A stretch of DNA of 42,666 bases from Clostridia bacterium (GCA_028722515.1 JAQYGS010000029.1:1-42666), one strand, 5' to 3'. Counted from the stretch's first letter, positions 10,237 to 20,013 are shown. A program made the numbers and translations. The notes: a model not told the origin generated them from the letters alone.

Positions 10237-11100
10237 TCAGGCTTTACCAACAGATCCGAATAATTCCATTTTCTCCTTAACAGTTGCCTTGATAGCTTCT
10301 GTGCCAGGCGCAAGAAGTTTACGTGGATCAAAGCCTTTACCCTGAAGGTCTTTACCCTCTTCAATATATTTACGTGTCGCTGCTGCAAAAGAAAGCTGGC
10401 ACTCTGTATTTACATTGATCTTGGATACGCCAAGGGAGATAGCCTTCTTGATCATATCAGCAGGAATTCCTGTGCCGCCGTGAAGTACAAGTGGAAGATC
10501 TCCTGTAAGTTTCTGGATAGCATCCAGAGTTTCGAAGCTTAATCCTGCCCAGTTAGCCGGATATTTGCCATGAATGTTACCAATTCCTGCAGCCAGGAAA
10601 TCAACGCCCAGATCAGCGATCATCTTACATTCCTGAGGATCTGCACATTCACCCATTCCGATCACACCGTCTTCTTCACCGCCGATAGCACCTACTTCTG
10701 CTTCCAGAGACATACCATGCTCTGCACAGATCTTCACAAGTTCTTTGGTTTTGGCAATGTTCTCTTCAATTGGATAATGGGAACCGTCAAACATAATGGA
10801 TGAGAATCCTGCTTCCACACATTTCAGGCATCCGTCATAAGTGCCATGGTCAAGATGAAGAGCAACCGGAACAGTAATCTTCATCTCTTCCAGCATTCCG
10901 TTTACCATTCCCACAACTGTCTTGAATCCAGTCATATATTTGCCTGCTCCCTCAGAAACACCAAGGATTACAGGGGAGTTCAGTTCCTGAGCTGTTGACA
11001 GTATAGCTTTTGTCCACTCAAGGTTGTTAATGTTAAAATGTCCGACTGCATAATGGCCGGCCTTTGCTTTTTTAAGCATTTCTGTTGCGTTTACTAACAT
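10237..11100 (-). CDS. Class II fructose-bisphosphate/ketose-bisphosphate aldolase
   Basis: VPVALHLDHGTYDGC, SIMFDGSHYPIEENI, LVLHGGTGIPADMIKKAISLGVSKINVNTE motifs. Confidence 0.95.
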   Translation of the reverse strand: MLVNATEMLKKAKAGHYAVGHFNINNLEWTKAILSTAQELNSPVILGVSEGAGKYMTGFKTVVGMVNGMLEEMKITVPVALHLDHGTYDGCLKCVEAGFSSIMFDGSHYPIEENIAKTKELVKICAEHGMSLEAEVGAIGGEEDGVIGMGECADPQECKMIADLGVDFLAAGIGNIHGKYPANWAGLSFETLDAIQKLTGDLPLVLHGGTGIPADMIKKAISLGVSKINVNTECQLSFAAATRKYIEEGKDLQGKGFDPRKLLAPGTEAIKATVKEKMELFGSVGKA

Positions 11101-11124
11101 GATAAATTCCTCCTAAACATATTT

Positions 11125-11153
11125 GATATGAAAACTCTTTCATATCCGGATAT
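11125..11153. promoter_or_regulatory. Overlapping palindromes upstream of the aldolase gene (operator candidates)
   Basis: GATATGAAA-actc-TTTCATATC (11125-11146) and perfect palindrome ATATCCGGATAT (11142-11153). Confidence 0.5.
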
Positions 11154-11203
11154 GCTTATCTTAACAGATTTCTGCTTTTACGTCTACTACTTTGGCAAAA
11201 ATA

Positions 11204-13333
11204 TCATTTTTTATGATGGAGAATCATTACTCCATATGCAGGAAGAGACACGCGCAGGATCCCGGCTGCTGCCGTGTATTCACATGGCTCTTCGGTAAAA
11301 CCGTCTTTATCGGAAACAAGAATTCTTTTCAGAACAGCATCTTCCATCCGGCTTATACCACAATGCCACAGTTTTATTTCTGCCTGCCTTTCTTCCTGGC
11401 TGTTATTCAGAATCACAATGATCTGTTCATCTCTGGAAAATCTTGCATAGGAAAGTCCCTGGTACTCATTCCACAGGAAACCCACAGAACCGTTTTTCAG
11501 AATCTCATAGCTCTTGTGTATCCGGATCATAACCCTGTGGAAATCAAGCATCTGATAATCTTCTCTGCCCCATGGATAAGTTCTTCTGTTATCCGGATCC
11601 GTGAATCCACACTGGCCGGCTTCATCCCCATAATATACAGTAGGAGCCCCGGGCCAGGTCATCTGAATGGCAACTGCCTCCCTCATCACAGCCGGATTCA
11701 CATCCTGTGATGCAGCTTCCGGTCCCAGAGAGGAAACTCTGCCGACTTTTTTGTTGGTTCTTGTAAGAAAACGGGAATGATCATGATTGGAAAGTTCATT
11801 CATGGCAGTCTGAAGAGCAGACATATGAAGGGCTCTCATATGATTTTTCATAGCTCCTATGAATGCTTCGCTGTTGCCATACAGATCCTCTCTGTATTCG
11901 TCACTGTGTTTCTCCATTCCTGTAAGAAACCATGTGACAGGCTCCATAAAAGCATCATAATTCATTACCGTATCCCACTCATCTCCCTGAAGCCAGCCTT
12001 CCGGATTCCCGTAATGCTCTGCAAGTATGATGGCATCAGGATTGGCAGTCTTGACAGCTTTGCGGAAGTCTTTCCAGAACTGATGATTGAATTCATTACT
12101 GTGTCCAAGATCTGCTGCAACGTCAAGCCGCCACCCATCTACGTTGTAAGGAGGTGACACCCATTTCTGCCCCACATGAAGGATATAGTCATATAGTTCT
12201 CTCGACTCTTCATAGTTAAGCTTTGGAAGAGTATCGTGTGTCCACCATCCGTCATAGGTGGGATTATATGGCCATTTGTCAGGATCCTTGAAATCAAAAA
12301 AGTGGCGGTACGGACTGTCGGCACTGATATAGGCTCCCTTGGGATATCCTTCCTGATTTTCATAAATTCTCTCTCTGTCCATCCATTTATTAAAAGAGCC
12401 GCAGTGATTAAACACGCCGTCCAGGATCACTTTCATCCCTCTTCTGTGAACCTCTGCCACAAATTTGGAAAAAAGTTCATTGCTGGCTTTAAGATTTCTC
12501 TTATCTGTCACTCTTCTGATATATTTATATGCATGGGAATTATCTCTGTCTCCATTGAGAAGTATGCCTTCATCACAATCCGCAACAATTTTCCCATAAT
12601 GGGGATCCACATAGTCATAATCCTGGCAGTCATATTTATGGTTACTGGGAGAAACAAAAACCGGATTCAGATAAATAACCTCAACTCCCAGATCCTGAAG
12701 GTAATCCAGCTTATTCATAATTCCCTGGATATCGCCTCCGTAAAATTCCCTGACGCCCATAGCTGCAGGAGGTTTATTCCACTGTTCCACCTGAACACTG
12801 TTATCACCTATATAACAGTATTCCCCGGATACCACATCGTTAGTCGGGTCCCCATTTAAAAAGCGGTCCACAAAAATCTGGTACATAACTGCACCTCTTG
12901 CCCAGTCAGGCGTATCAAATCCCGGATAAATTTCAAAGTCCATTCTGGGTTCCCGTTTCACGGTAACACCCTCATTATTGTAATAACATGTTACACAGCC
13001 ATACTGAATCTCAAAATAATATCGGAATATATCCTCTCCCATGGTGATCTGTGTGGAATAATAGTCAAAACCATTATCCGTTTCACAGAGCGTCATTTCC
13101 CTGCGCATATCTTCACTGACAAGATATACGGAATCAACGTTATTTTTCTGTGTACGAAACCGGATAGTCACCTGATCCCCTGCCTTAGGCTCCAGAGGAC
13201 TTCTGTATTCCTGTGTTCCATCACTGAAAAGTGCCTCTTTATTTAATACCGGACGCATGTTTAAGATATACTGCATTTTTTTCTTTCTATCTATATTCTC
13301 ATATTCCATATCCGCCTGGCCCTCTCTGCTCAT
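11204..13333 (-). CDS. GH13 alpha-glycosidase (neopullulanase/cyclomaltodextrinase-like)
   Basis: N-terminal carbohydrate-binding region, then VDRFLNGDPTND, DGVFNHCG, DGWRLDVAADLG, LAEHYG, ELSNHDHSRF GH13 conserved regions. Confidence 0.93.
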   Translation of the reverse strand: MSREGQADMEYENIDRKKKMQYILNMRPVLNKEALFSDGTQEYRSPLEPKAGDQVTIRFRTQKNNVDSVYLVSEDMRREMTLCETDNGFDYYSTQITMGEDIFRYYFEIQYGCVTCYYNNEGVTVKREPRMDFEIYPGFDTPDWARGAVMYQIFVDRFLNGDPTNDVVSGEYCYIGDNSVQVEQWNKPPAAMGVREFYGGDIQGIMNKLDYLQDLGVEVIYLNPVFVSPSNHKYDCQDYDYVDPHYGKIVADCDEGILLNGDRDNSHAYKYIRRVTDKRNLKASNELFSKFVAEVHRRGMKVILDGVFNHCGSFNKWMDRERIYENQEGYPKGAYISADSPYRHFFDFKDPDKWPYNPTYDGWWTHDTLPKLNYEESRELYDYILHVGQKWVSPPYNVDGWRLDVAADLGHSNEFNHQFWKDFRKAVKTANPDAIILAEHYGNPEGWLQGDEWDTVMNYDAFMEPVTWFLTGMEKHSDEYREDLYGNSEAFIGAMKNHMRALHMSALQTAMNELSNHDHSRFLTRTNKKVGRVSSLGPEAASQDVNPAVMREAVAIQMTWPGAPTVYYGDEAGQCGFTDPDNRRTYPWGREDYQMLDFHRVMIRIHKSYEILKNGSVGFLWNEYQGLSYARFSRDEQIIVILNNSQEERQAEIKLWHCGISRMEDAVLKRILVSDKDGFTEEPCEYTAAAGILRVSLPAYGVMILHHKK

Positions 13334-13425
13334 TCAATTTATATCACTCTGAAAATGATTATTTCAACATATCTATCCTATTTTATCGTAAAATAGTCCA
13401 ATTTACAACCTGATTTTTTTCAAAT

Positions 13426-13455
13426 AAAAAAGACAGCCTTTCGTGCTGTCTTTTT
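13426..13455. terminator. Second terminator hairpin in the ftsH/GH13 intergenic region
   Basis: AAAAAAGACAGC-ctttcgt-GCTGTCTTTTT. Confidence 0.8.
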
Positions 13456-13543
13456 CGGAGAAGGTATTTCTTCTTATGGGGTGTAGCAAAAACTATATAA
13501 TGTATTGGGGATTTTTACAGTTATTATAGTAACATAAGGCAAT

Positions 13544-13586
13544 AAAAAAGTGTGCACAAAGTTAACAAATTCGTGCACACTTTTTT
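13544..13586 (-). terminator. Terminator immediately downstream of ftsH
   Basis: AAAAAAGTGTGCAC - 15 nt - GTGCACACTTTTTT. Confidence 0.88.
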
Positions 13587-13593
13587 GGTTATA

Positions 13594-15438
13594 TTATACA
13601 TTCATATCAGAAGCGGCCTGTTTTTCCATTGTAAAAAGTGCCTCAAACTCCTCACGATGTACCTTTTCCTTCTCAAGGAGAAGTCTGGCACAACTGTGGA
13701 GAACACTTTCATGCTGCAAGATGATCTCTTTTGCACGGGTATGGCATTCCTCTATGATACGATGAATCTCCTGGTCGATCTCTTTTGCCACATCCTCACT
13801 GTAACCTCTTGTGTGGGCCAGATCTCTTCCGATAAAGACCTCATCATCATCATTCCCATATGCGATCAGTCCGATCTTGTCAGACATTCCGTACTTCATA
13901 ACCATATTTCTTGCTGTTTCCGTAGCACGCTTAATATCATTGGATGCTCCTGTGGTAATATCCCCGAAAATAATCTCCTCTGCCACACGTCCTCCAAGAA
14001 GAGTGGTAATGTCCTGAAGCATTTTTCCCTTCGTATTAAACATTTCGTCATTATCAGGCAGCGGCATGGTATAGCCTGCGGCACCCATTCCCGTAGGAAT
14101 AATGGAAATGGTATAAACAGGGTCCATATCGGGAAGCACATGAAAAAGGATGGCATGCCCGGCTTCATGGTAAGCAGTGATCTTCTTCTCCTTATCAGAA
14201 ATCACTTTACTCTTCTTCTCTGCACCGATACCGACCTTAATAAATGCCCCTTTAATATCCGACTGAAGGATAAAACCTCTGCCCTGTCTGGCAGCTTCAA
14301 TGGCTGCCTCGTTCAGAAGGTTCTCCAGATCCGCACCTGTGAATCCGGCTGTTGTCCTGGCGATCTGGGCAAGGTCAACATCCTCTCCCAGCGGCTTATC
14401 CTTGGCATGAACCCGGAGAATCTCTTCTCTTCCTTTCACATCAGGACGACCCACTGCAACTTTACGGTCAAATCTTCCCGGACGCAGAATGGCAGGATCC
14501 AGAATATCCACACGGTTGGTAGCCGCCATTACAATAATGCCTTCATTTACACCGAATCCATCCATCTCAACCAGAAGCTGATTCAGTGTCTGTTCTCTTT
14601 CATCATGGCCGCCGCCCATACCTGTTCCACGCTGTCTGGCAACTGCGTCAATTTCATCAATAAAGATAATGCAGGGAGCATGGCGTTTGCCTTCTTCAAA
14701 AAGATCACGGACACGTGATGCGCCTACACCAACAAACATTTCTACAAAATCAGAACCGGAAATGGAAAAGAAAGGCACACCTGCCTCTCCAGCCACTGCT
14801 TTTGCAAGAAGGGTCTTACCTGTTCCCGGAGGACCTACAAGAAGCACTCCCTTGGGAATTCTGGCTCCCACTTTGGTGTATTTCTGAGGATTCTTAAGAA
14901 AATCTACCACCTGCTCCAGGTCCTCTTTCTCTTCCTGAAGGCCTGCCACATTGTCAAAGGTAACTTTCTTATCATCTGGAGAAGACATCCTTGCACGGCT
15001 CTTGCCGAAATTCATCATTTTGGCATTGCTGCCTCCTGATGCCATCTGCCTGTTCATCAGTGAGATCACAAAGATCACAAGAGCTCCTGTAAGAAGCACG
15101 GGAAGCAGTACATTAAGGAATATATTGTCTCCCGGCACATCCTTTGTTGTAACATCAATATCATACTTTTTCAGCAGTTTAAGGGCTTCATTTACATCTG
15201 TAACATAAACCTTCTTCTGTCCCTCACCGGCAATGTCCGCAATCACTGCGCCGGTAGGAACCTCCTTATTCTGCTGAATGACAGCATCAACCACCTTATT
15301 TTCTTCAAGCGCCTGTTCCAGCTGAGATTCTGAATAGCTGCTCTGGGAAACCACCTGGTTATTCAGGTAAAAATAGCCGGCGATCAGAGCAACCAACATT
15401 ACCAGATACAGGCTGATTCTGCCTGGCTGCTTATTCAC
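13594..15438 (-). CDS. ftsH: ATP-dependent zinc metalloprotease FtsH
   Basis: [49 protein letters not shown] region, HEAGH zinc site. Confidence 0.98.
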   Translation of the reverse strand: MNKQPGRISLYLVMLVALIAGYFYLNNQVVSQSSYSESQLEQALEENKVVDAVIQQNKEVPTGAVIADIAGEGQKKVYVTDVNEALKLLKKYDIDVTTKDVPGDNIFLNVLLPVLLTGALVIFVISLMNRQMASGGSNAKMMNFGKSRARMSSPDDKKVTFDNVAGLQEEKEDLEQVVDFLKNPQKYTKVGARIPKGVLLVGPPGTGKTLLAKAVAGEAGVPFFSISGSDFVEMFVGVGASRVRDLFEEGKRHAPCIIFIDEIDAVARQRGTGMGGGHDEREQTLNQLLVEMDGFGVNEGIIVMAATNRVDILDPAILRPGRFDRKVAVGRPDVKGREEILRVHAKDKPLGEDVDLAQIARTTAGFTGADLENLLNEAAIEAARQGRGFILQSDIKGAFIKVGIGAEKKSKVISDKEKKITAYHEAGHAILFHVLPDMDPVYTISIIPTGMGAAGYTMPLPDNDEMFNTKGKMLQDITTLLGGRVAEEIIFGDITTGASNDIKRATETARNMVMKYGMSDKIGLIAYGNDDDEVFIGRDLAHTRGYSEDVAKEIDQEIHRIIEECHTRAKEIILQHESVLHSCARLLLEKEKVHREEFEALFTMEKQAASDMNV

Positions 15439-15454
15439 TTAGTTCGTTCTCCTT

Positions 15455-15985
15455 TCAGTTTTCCTCCTGTTCCACAACACCAATGAACGGAAGATTTCTA
15501 TATTTCTGTGCATAATCCAGTCCATATCCCACTACAAACTCATCCGGAATGTTGAAACAGCAGTAATCTACTTTTACATCTTTCACTCTGCGCTCCGGTT
15601 TATCCAGAAGAGTACACAGGCGGATACTGTTCGGGTTCCTTCCTTTCAGGATCTCAATAAGATAGCTTAAGGTTCTTCCTGAATCAATAATATCCTCAAC
15701 GATCAGAACGTCCTTGCCAACCAGCGGCTGATCAAGATCCTTGACGATTCTTACGACTCCGCTTGATTTGGTGTCATCTCCATAGCTGGAAACGGACATA
15801 AAGTCAAGAGATACAGGAACCGTAATCCTCTTGGCAAGTTCACAGGTGAAAAAAACTCCACCTTTTAATACACAGATCATATGAATTTCCTTGCCGGCAT
15901 AATCCTTGCTGATATGGGCTGCAATCTGCCTGATACGGGAATCCACTTCCTCCTCGCTAAGTAACACTCTGATTTTTTCACTCAT
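15455..15985 (-). CDS. hpt: Hypoxanthine phosphoribosyltransferase
   Basis: DVLIVEDIIDSGRTLSYL PRPP-binding motif; conserved tilS-hpt-ftsH order. Start MSEKIRV best fits SD AGGAGG. Confidence 0.96.
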   Translation of the reverse strand: MSEKIRVLLSEEEVDSRIRQIAAHISKDYAGKEIHMICVLKGGVFFTCELAKRITVPVSLDFMSVSSYGDDTKSSGVVRIVKDLDQPLVGKDVLIVEDIIDSGRTLSYLIEILKGRNPNSIRLCTLLDKPERRVKDVKVDYCCFNIPDEFVVGYGLDYAQKYRNLPFIGVVEQEEN

Positions 15986-17375
15986 TTCCATATCCTCCTT
16001 GGTATTCTAATACTAATACCCGCCTGGTTTCGGGGGTTATTTTATATCTTTCACTGATCCTGTCCCCTACCATCCAGAGAACATCCCTGTCACATACCAC
16101 CAGAGGTATCTGATCTCGTCTGTCTGCGGGAATCTTCCTGTCGATCATACAGCGGTTCAGTTTCTTTGTATCTCCACTGCTGTTAATGACCATATAATCG
16201 CCTGATCTTCTGGTACGGATACAGGGGTTCTTTTCTATTCTATCATAATCCAGCCATTTCGTATACTTTTTTTCTTCAATCTTCTGGCCATTATATGAAA
16301 TTATTTCTGTTCTGAATTCTCCATAGGGACAAACGGTAACTCCAGGTATAGCCATCTCCCATTTCAGATCTTCTGATGCACATGACTTTGCAGATTGTTC
16401 CTCTCTGTACAGTCTTACCCCTGCATAGTCCCGGCGTGCCAGAAGATGATAGGGAAGGCTGATCTTCCTGGATGTAGGCATGGAAAAAAGCTTCAGCACA
16501 TTCTCGATATGAACAGCAGTAATATCCTTTCTCTTTCCTGCAAGCTGCTCAACAGCCTGCTGCAGGGCATATTTCTGAAGGATCTGTGGTTTATGGCCAA
16601 ACTCCTCTGGAAAAAGGTATCCTTCCTCACCCTGATAAAATTCCTCTGCCAGAATTTTTCCCTGTTCACAAAGATAATCCTCTGCCTGTGCAAGCCTTAA
16701 TGCTGTTTCTGCCATATGAAAAGCAGCGCGGCTATTGATCTCCTGTTCAAGAAGAGGCAGGATATGGTGTCTGATCCTGTTTCGGGTGTAAGAATCCGAA
16801 TCATTGGTACTGTCCTGTATATGTGGAATATGATTTTCCTCTAAATAATGGACAATTTCATCTCGTCCTAAACATAAAACAGGGCGGATAATCTCTCCGG
16901 ACACAGGACGCATAGTGCAAAGTCCTCTGATTCCTGTGCCTCTGCAAAGATTATGGATCATAGTTTCTGCCAGATCCTCTCTGTTATGTGCAAGAGCAAC
17001 CCTGACTCTTCTTTCTCCTGCATATTCCCTGGCAGCTTCTTTAAAGGCCTCCTGACGGACAATTCGCCCGGTCTCCTCTTCTCCTTTTTTCCACTCCCTG
17101 CTAAGCTTTGGCACATCATAGTAAAAAATTCTGCATGGAATTCCCCATTGACTGCAGATTTCCCGGACGAAATTCCCATCACGGTCTGCTTCCGGTCCTC
17201 TTATTCCATGATGAACATGAACTGCGCACAGAGAGAACCCAAGCTGCCTGCTGAGACTTTTAAGTAATCCCAGCATAGCCATGGAGTCACTGCCTCCTGA
17301 TACACCTGCCAGAACCACATCTCCTTCTTCTATCATATTCTGTTCTCTTATGAATTCTGCCGTTTTTTTCTCCAT
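15978..17375 (-). CDS. tilS: tRNA(Ile)-lysidine synthase TilS
   Basis: VLAGVSGGSDSMAMLGLL PP-loop; conserved neighbourhood. Start at MEKKTAEF with SD AGAGGAA. Confidence 0.95.
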   Translation of the reverse strand: MEKKTAEFIREQNMIEEGDVVLAGVSGGSDSMAMLGLLKSLSRQLGFSLCAVHVHHGIRGPEADRDGNFVREICSQWGIPCRIFYYDVPKLSREWKKGEEETGRIVRQEAFKEAAREYAGERRVRVALAHNREDLAETMIHNLCRGTGIRGLCTMRPVSGEIIRPVLCLGRDEIVHYLEENHIPHIQDSTNDSDSYTRNRIRHHILPLLEQEINSRAAFHMAETALRLAQAEDYLCEQGKILAEEFYQGEEGYLFPEEFGHKPQILQKYALQQAVEQLAGKRKDITAVHIENVLKLFSMPTSRKISLPYHLLARRDYAGVRLYREEQSAKSCASEDLKWEMAIPGVTVCPYGEFRTEIISYNGQKIEEKKYTKWLDYDRIEKNPCIRTRRSGDYMVINSSGDTKKLNRCMIDRKIPADRRDQIPLVVCDRDVLWMVGDRISERYKITPETRRVLVLEYQGGYGNE

Positions 17376-17388
17376 TACATTTCCTCTG

Positions 17389-18882
17389 TCATTTTTTCCA
17401 TACCCCTGCCACAAGGACAGTCATATCATCCCTTGCCCTGTAATCACTGTATCCCAGCACACGTTCCAGAATACCCCTGCCAAATTCCTTGGGAGAGTCC
17501 TCGTGAACATCCATAATAATCTCTTTCATAGTATCTTCTGCATGTTCCTGTGGCAGAGCATCCAGAACACCATCCGTCATCATGATCAGGTAATCTCCAT
17601 GGTAAAGTTTCCTGGATGCTGTTTCAAAATCCACCTGCTGCACCAGTCCTGCTGCCAGGCTCTCAGATGAAATTGCCTCTACCCAGTGATCTCTTTTGAT
17701 AAATGTAGAAGAGGCACCCGCCTTCAGGAAATTACAGATTCCAGTATACAGGTCCACCGCACAGATATCAACGGTAGAAAACATGCCTTCCTGCCCCTTT
17801 AAAACAAGAGCTGAATTTACCATTCTTGCAGCTGTTTCCTGGGAAAGCCCTGACTCCATAAACTGTTCCAGAAGTTCCACCACGATCTCACTTTCCCTGC
17901 ATGCATCCATTCCGGATCCCATTCCATCTGACAGGCACATCACAAATTGTCCTCCGTCTTCCTGCCTGCATCCATAGTTGTCCCCTGAAACTTTCTCTTC
18001 TTCTCTTGTAAGCCGTGATACACCGTATAATACCTGATAACTTACGTCCTCCACAAAATGCACGGTATGATACTCTCCGTTTACAATGCATCTGCTTCCA
18101 TTTGCAGGAACCATGTTACATTCATATATACCGGACAGAATCTGGGAAATCTCTGTCATAGATACACACTGACCGCTTCTTGCCCGCATGGTGAGAAAAA
18201 TCTGTCTTCTACCCTCTGCCTTATCCATATTCCAGGCCTGTCTTAAAATTACATGTTTCTTTTTCAGTTTTTTTCTCAGTTCTTCCTCAAGATGGGGATC
18301 AGCCCTGTCAATATCATAGAGATCGCTGGCTACATTTTCCATAATTCTGGATATCTCTGTGAGCTGCTGGGCAACTGCAAGGCGGTTTTCAATCATACGG
18401 TTGTCCCATACCAGGATCTGCTTCTCCTTTTTAAAATTTTCGTACACCTGGTCAAGATACTGTACAGAACGGCCACAGACACTGATCCAGTCACTGCGCA
18501 GATGCTGAAGATCCTCTTCATTTCCACTTTCCATTGCACGGACTATCATTTCCACACCTTTACTCATATCGGCATAGTGTTCTCCCCAGCACACTTCTCT
18601 CTGATAGCATCTGCTGCACACTGAATCATTTGTATCTCGTATAATGCGTTCGATCTGACCACTGCTGATATAATCTCTGTGATAAGGCATGCCATAAAAC
18701 GTATCCGCCAGTTTCTGAAAAGATTCCGCATAGCGCTCCACCTTTTCCTTCTGGGGATGGCTTTCGCATAGCGGTAAGATTTCCTGCGTTTCCGGCATAT
18801 TTCCTGACAAAATAGTTTTTGCCATGTCCCGTATGATCAGCAGAATACTGATAACGAGCATGGCAATCATCCATTCCTGCAT
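17389..18882 (-). CDS. spoIIE: Stage II sporulation protein E-type PP2C phosphatase, short form with one predicted N-terminal TM
   Basis: LSDGMGSGMDACRESE and LIMMTDGVLDAL PP2C/SpoIIE motifs. Located between divIC and tilS as in sporulating Firmicutes. Only 497 aa. Confidence 0.9.
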   Translation of the reverse strand: MQEWMIAMLVISILLIIRDMAKTILSGNMPETQEILPLCESHPQKEKVERYAESFQKLADTFYGMPYHRDYISSGQIERIIRDTNDSVCSRCYQREVCWGEHYADMSKGVEMIVRAMESGNEEDLQHLRSDWISVCGRSVQYLDQVYENFKKEKQILVWDNRMIENRLAVAQQLTEISRIMENVASDLYDIDRADPHLEEELRKKLKKKHVILRQAWNMDKAEGRRQIFLTMRARSGQCVSMTEISQILSGIYECNMVPANGSRCIVNGEYHTVHFVEDVSYQVLYGVSRLTREEEKVSGDNYGCRQEDGGQFVMCLSDGMGSGMDACRESEIVVELLEQFMESGLSQETAARMVNSALVLKGQEGMFSTVDICAVDLYTGICNFLKAGASSTFIKRDHWVEAISSESLAAGLVQQVDFETASRKLYHGDYLIMMTDGVLDALPQEHAEDTMKEIIMDVHEDSPKEFGRGILERVLGYSDYRARDDMTVLVAGVWKK

Positions 18883-18928
18883 ATTCTCCCCTCCCCTTAT
18901 AAGTAACTGTTACTCTTCTCAGAGAAAT

Positions 18929-18961
18929 ATTATAAGGATGGGGTTTTGAAATATCTGTCAA
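18929..18961 (-). promoter_or_regulatory. Candidate sigma-A/Spo0A-type promoter of spoIIE (TTGACA - 21 bp - TATAAT)
   Basis: Minus strand: TTGACA (18961-18956), 21-nt spacer (18955-18935), TATAAT (18934-18929), about 47 nt upstream of the spoIIE ATG. Confidence 0.65.
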
Positions 18962-18987
18962 ACACAGACGAAGAATCCCAAAAATTT

Positions 18988-18994
18988 TTCGACA
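18988..18994 (-). promoter_or_regulatory. Candidate 0A box (TGTCGAA) upstream of spoIIE
   Basis: Minus strand TTGTCGAAA (18995-18987) contains the exact 7-mer TGTCGAA, matching the known Spo0A consensus TGNCGAA. Confidence 0.6.
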
Positions 18995-19003
18995 ACAGCT
19001 TCC

Positions 19004-19318
19004 TTATTCTTCTTTCTTAAAGACGGTCTCATTTTCCTTGACAAGACCCAGCTTCTCTCTGGCAGCGTCCTCTGCATATTCGTCCGTCTGCATATATTCC
19101 TTCAGTCTGTCAATATCTTCCGTCCGTGCACGTTCATCTTCAATGCTCTGCTCCAGCGAAGCCGCTCTGGCATCATACATTGCAAGACGTCCCTCCAGCT
19201 TCCTGCTCTCTACAATGAAGCCTCCCAGGAGAAGAAGAACGATCAGTCCGATGGAAAGCATTCCAAGATGATTATACCCTATTCTCTTTTTCTTCTTTTT
19301 TTTCTTAGAACTTCCCAA
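19004..19318 (-). CDS. divIC: Septum formation initiator family protein (DivIC/FtsB-like)
   Basis: Lys-rich N-terminus, single TM (LGMLSIGLIVLLLLGGFIV), coiled coil, YAEDAAREKLGLVKENETVF motif. Best start may be TTG at 19318 (SD AAAGG); the longest ORF starts at 19345. Confidence 0.9.
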   Translation of the reverse strand: MGSSKKKKKKKRIGYNHLGMLSIGLIVLLLLGGFIVESRKLEGRLAMYDARAASLEQSIEDERARTEDIDRLKEYMQTDEYAEDAAREKLGLVKENETVFKKEE

Positions 19319-19728
19319 TTTGACAGCCTTTCTTTCTTTGCACATTTTTCCATTAAAATTTTACATCTTCTGACGGGAAATAGCAACCATTTTATTACTT
19401 TTTTTATAATGATCACAGGCATTTTTATAATGTATTCACATATTTTTTCAAAAAAAGGACTGACTGTATAATGGCAGATAACAGCTCCTGCCAGAAGCCC
19501 CAGAAATATAAAAAGACGGAGGATCCCCTGATTCGTTCTGTATATTCTCGTAAATACAAAAAAAGTACAGCCCAGCCAGTACAGCAGATCCTCTGTCGAA
19601 ACCACGCCCGGGGAATGAGGGATTACCCTGCGAAGTGCTTTCAGAATATCATAACATAAAAGGAGAACAGCCCCTGTAAGCAAAGCCTGAACCAGAAGAA
19701 GTATCTCATGATGAATATAAGTACTCAT
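19279..19728 (-). CDS. yabQ: Spore cortex biosynthesis protein YabQ
   Basis: Hydrophobic 149-aa protein in conserved yabP-yabQ-divIC order; LLCYDILKALRRVIPHS and DLLYW segments typical of YabQ. Confidence 0.88.
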   Translation of the reverse strand: MSTYIHHEILLLVQALLTGAVLLLCYDILKALRRVIPHSPGVVSTEDLLYWLGCTFFVFTRIYRTNQGILRLFIFLGLLAGAVICHYTVSPFFEKICEYIIKMPVIIIKKVIKWLLFPVRRCKILMEKCAKKERLSNWEVLRKKRRKRE

Positions 19729-19731
19729 CTT

Positions 19732-20013
19732 TCAGCGGAACATCCTTTTCAAAAGGGATTCGTCCTTTTTATCCGTACTTTTTGACAGATAAGTAAGACT
19801 GTCTATTTTTCCCTCAAGATCAACTTCTCCTTTTTCCAGATTCAGGCGCTTCACATGAAGCTGTTCTCCTTTTATCACCAGTTTGCCTGCCTGTGTAAAA
19901 AGCAGGATTTCTTTCTCATCAAATGAATTTACATCCCGGACACCGGTTATGGTTCCTCCCTGACGGTCCTCCAGAATCAGTTTATGGGTAGAAATAACTT
20001 TCTTTTCTTCCAA
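19732..20013 (-). CDS. yabP: Sporulation protein YabP
   Basis: HKLILEDRQGGTITGVRDVNSFDEKEILLFTQAGKLVIKGEQLHVKRLNLEKGEVDLEGKI is YabP/YqfC-like. TTG start at 20013 follows SD GGGAGG; the longest ORF (GTG) begins at 20040. Confidence 0.9.
   Translation of the reverse strand: MEEKKVISTHKLILEDRQGGTITGVRDVNSFDEKEILLFTQAGKLVIKGEQLHVKRLNLEKGEVDLEGKIDSLTYLSKSTDKKDESLLKRMFR

Noticed and set aside
11129-11142. Catabolite-responsive element (TGAAAACTCTTTCA)
   Set aside because: Lacks the invariant central CG of cre consensus; kept only as a generic palindrome.
13552-14718. 388-aa plus-strand ORF antisense to ftsH
   Set aside because: Fully antisense to the well-supported ftsH gene, with low-complexity shadow translation and no recognisable motif.
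18626-18961. 111-aa minus-strand ORF overlapping the spoIIE start
   Set aside because: Out of frame with spoIIE; sequence looks like a shifted translation of its 5' end plus promoter.
18895-19003. tRNA genes between divIC and spoIIE (as seen in B. subtilis)
   Set aside because: No cloverleaf or tRNA-like sequence found; the interval instead looks like a promoter region.
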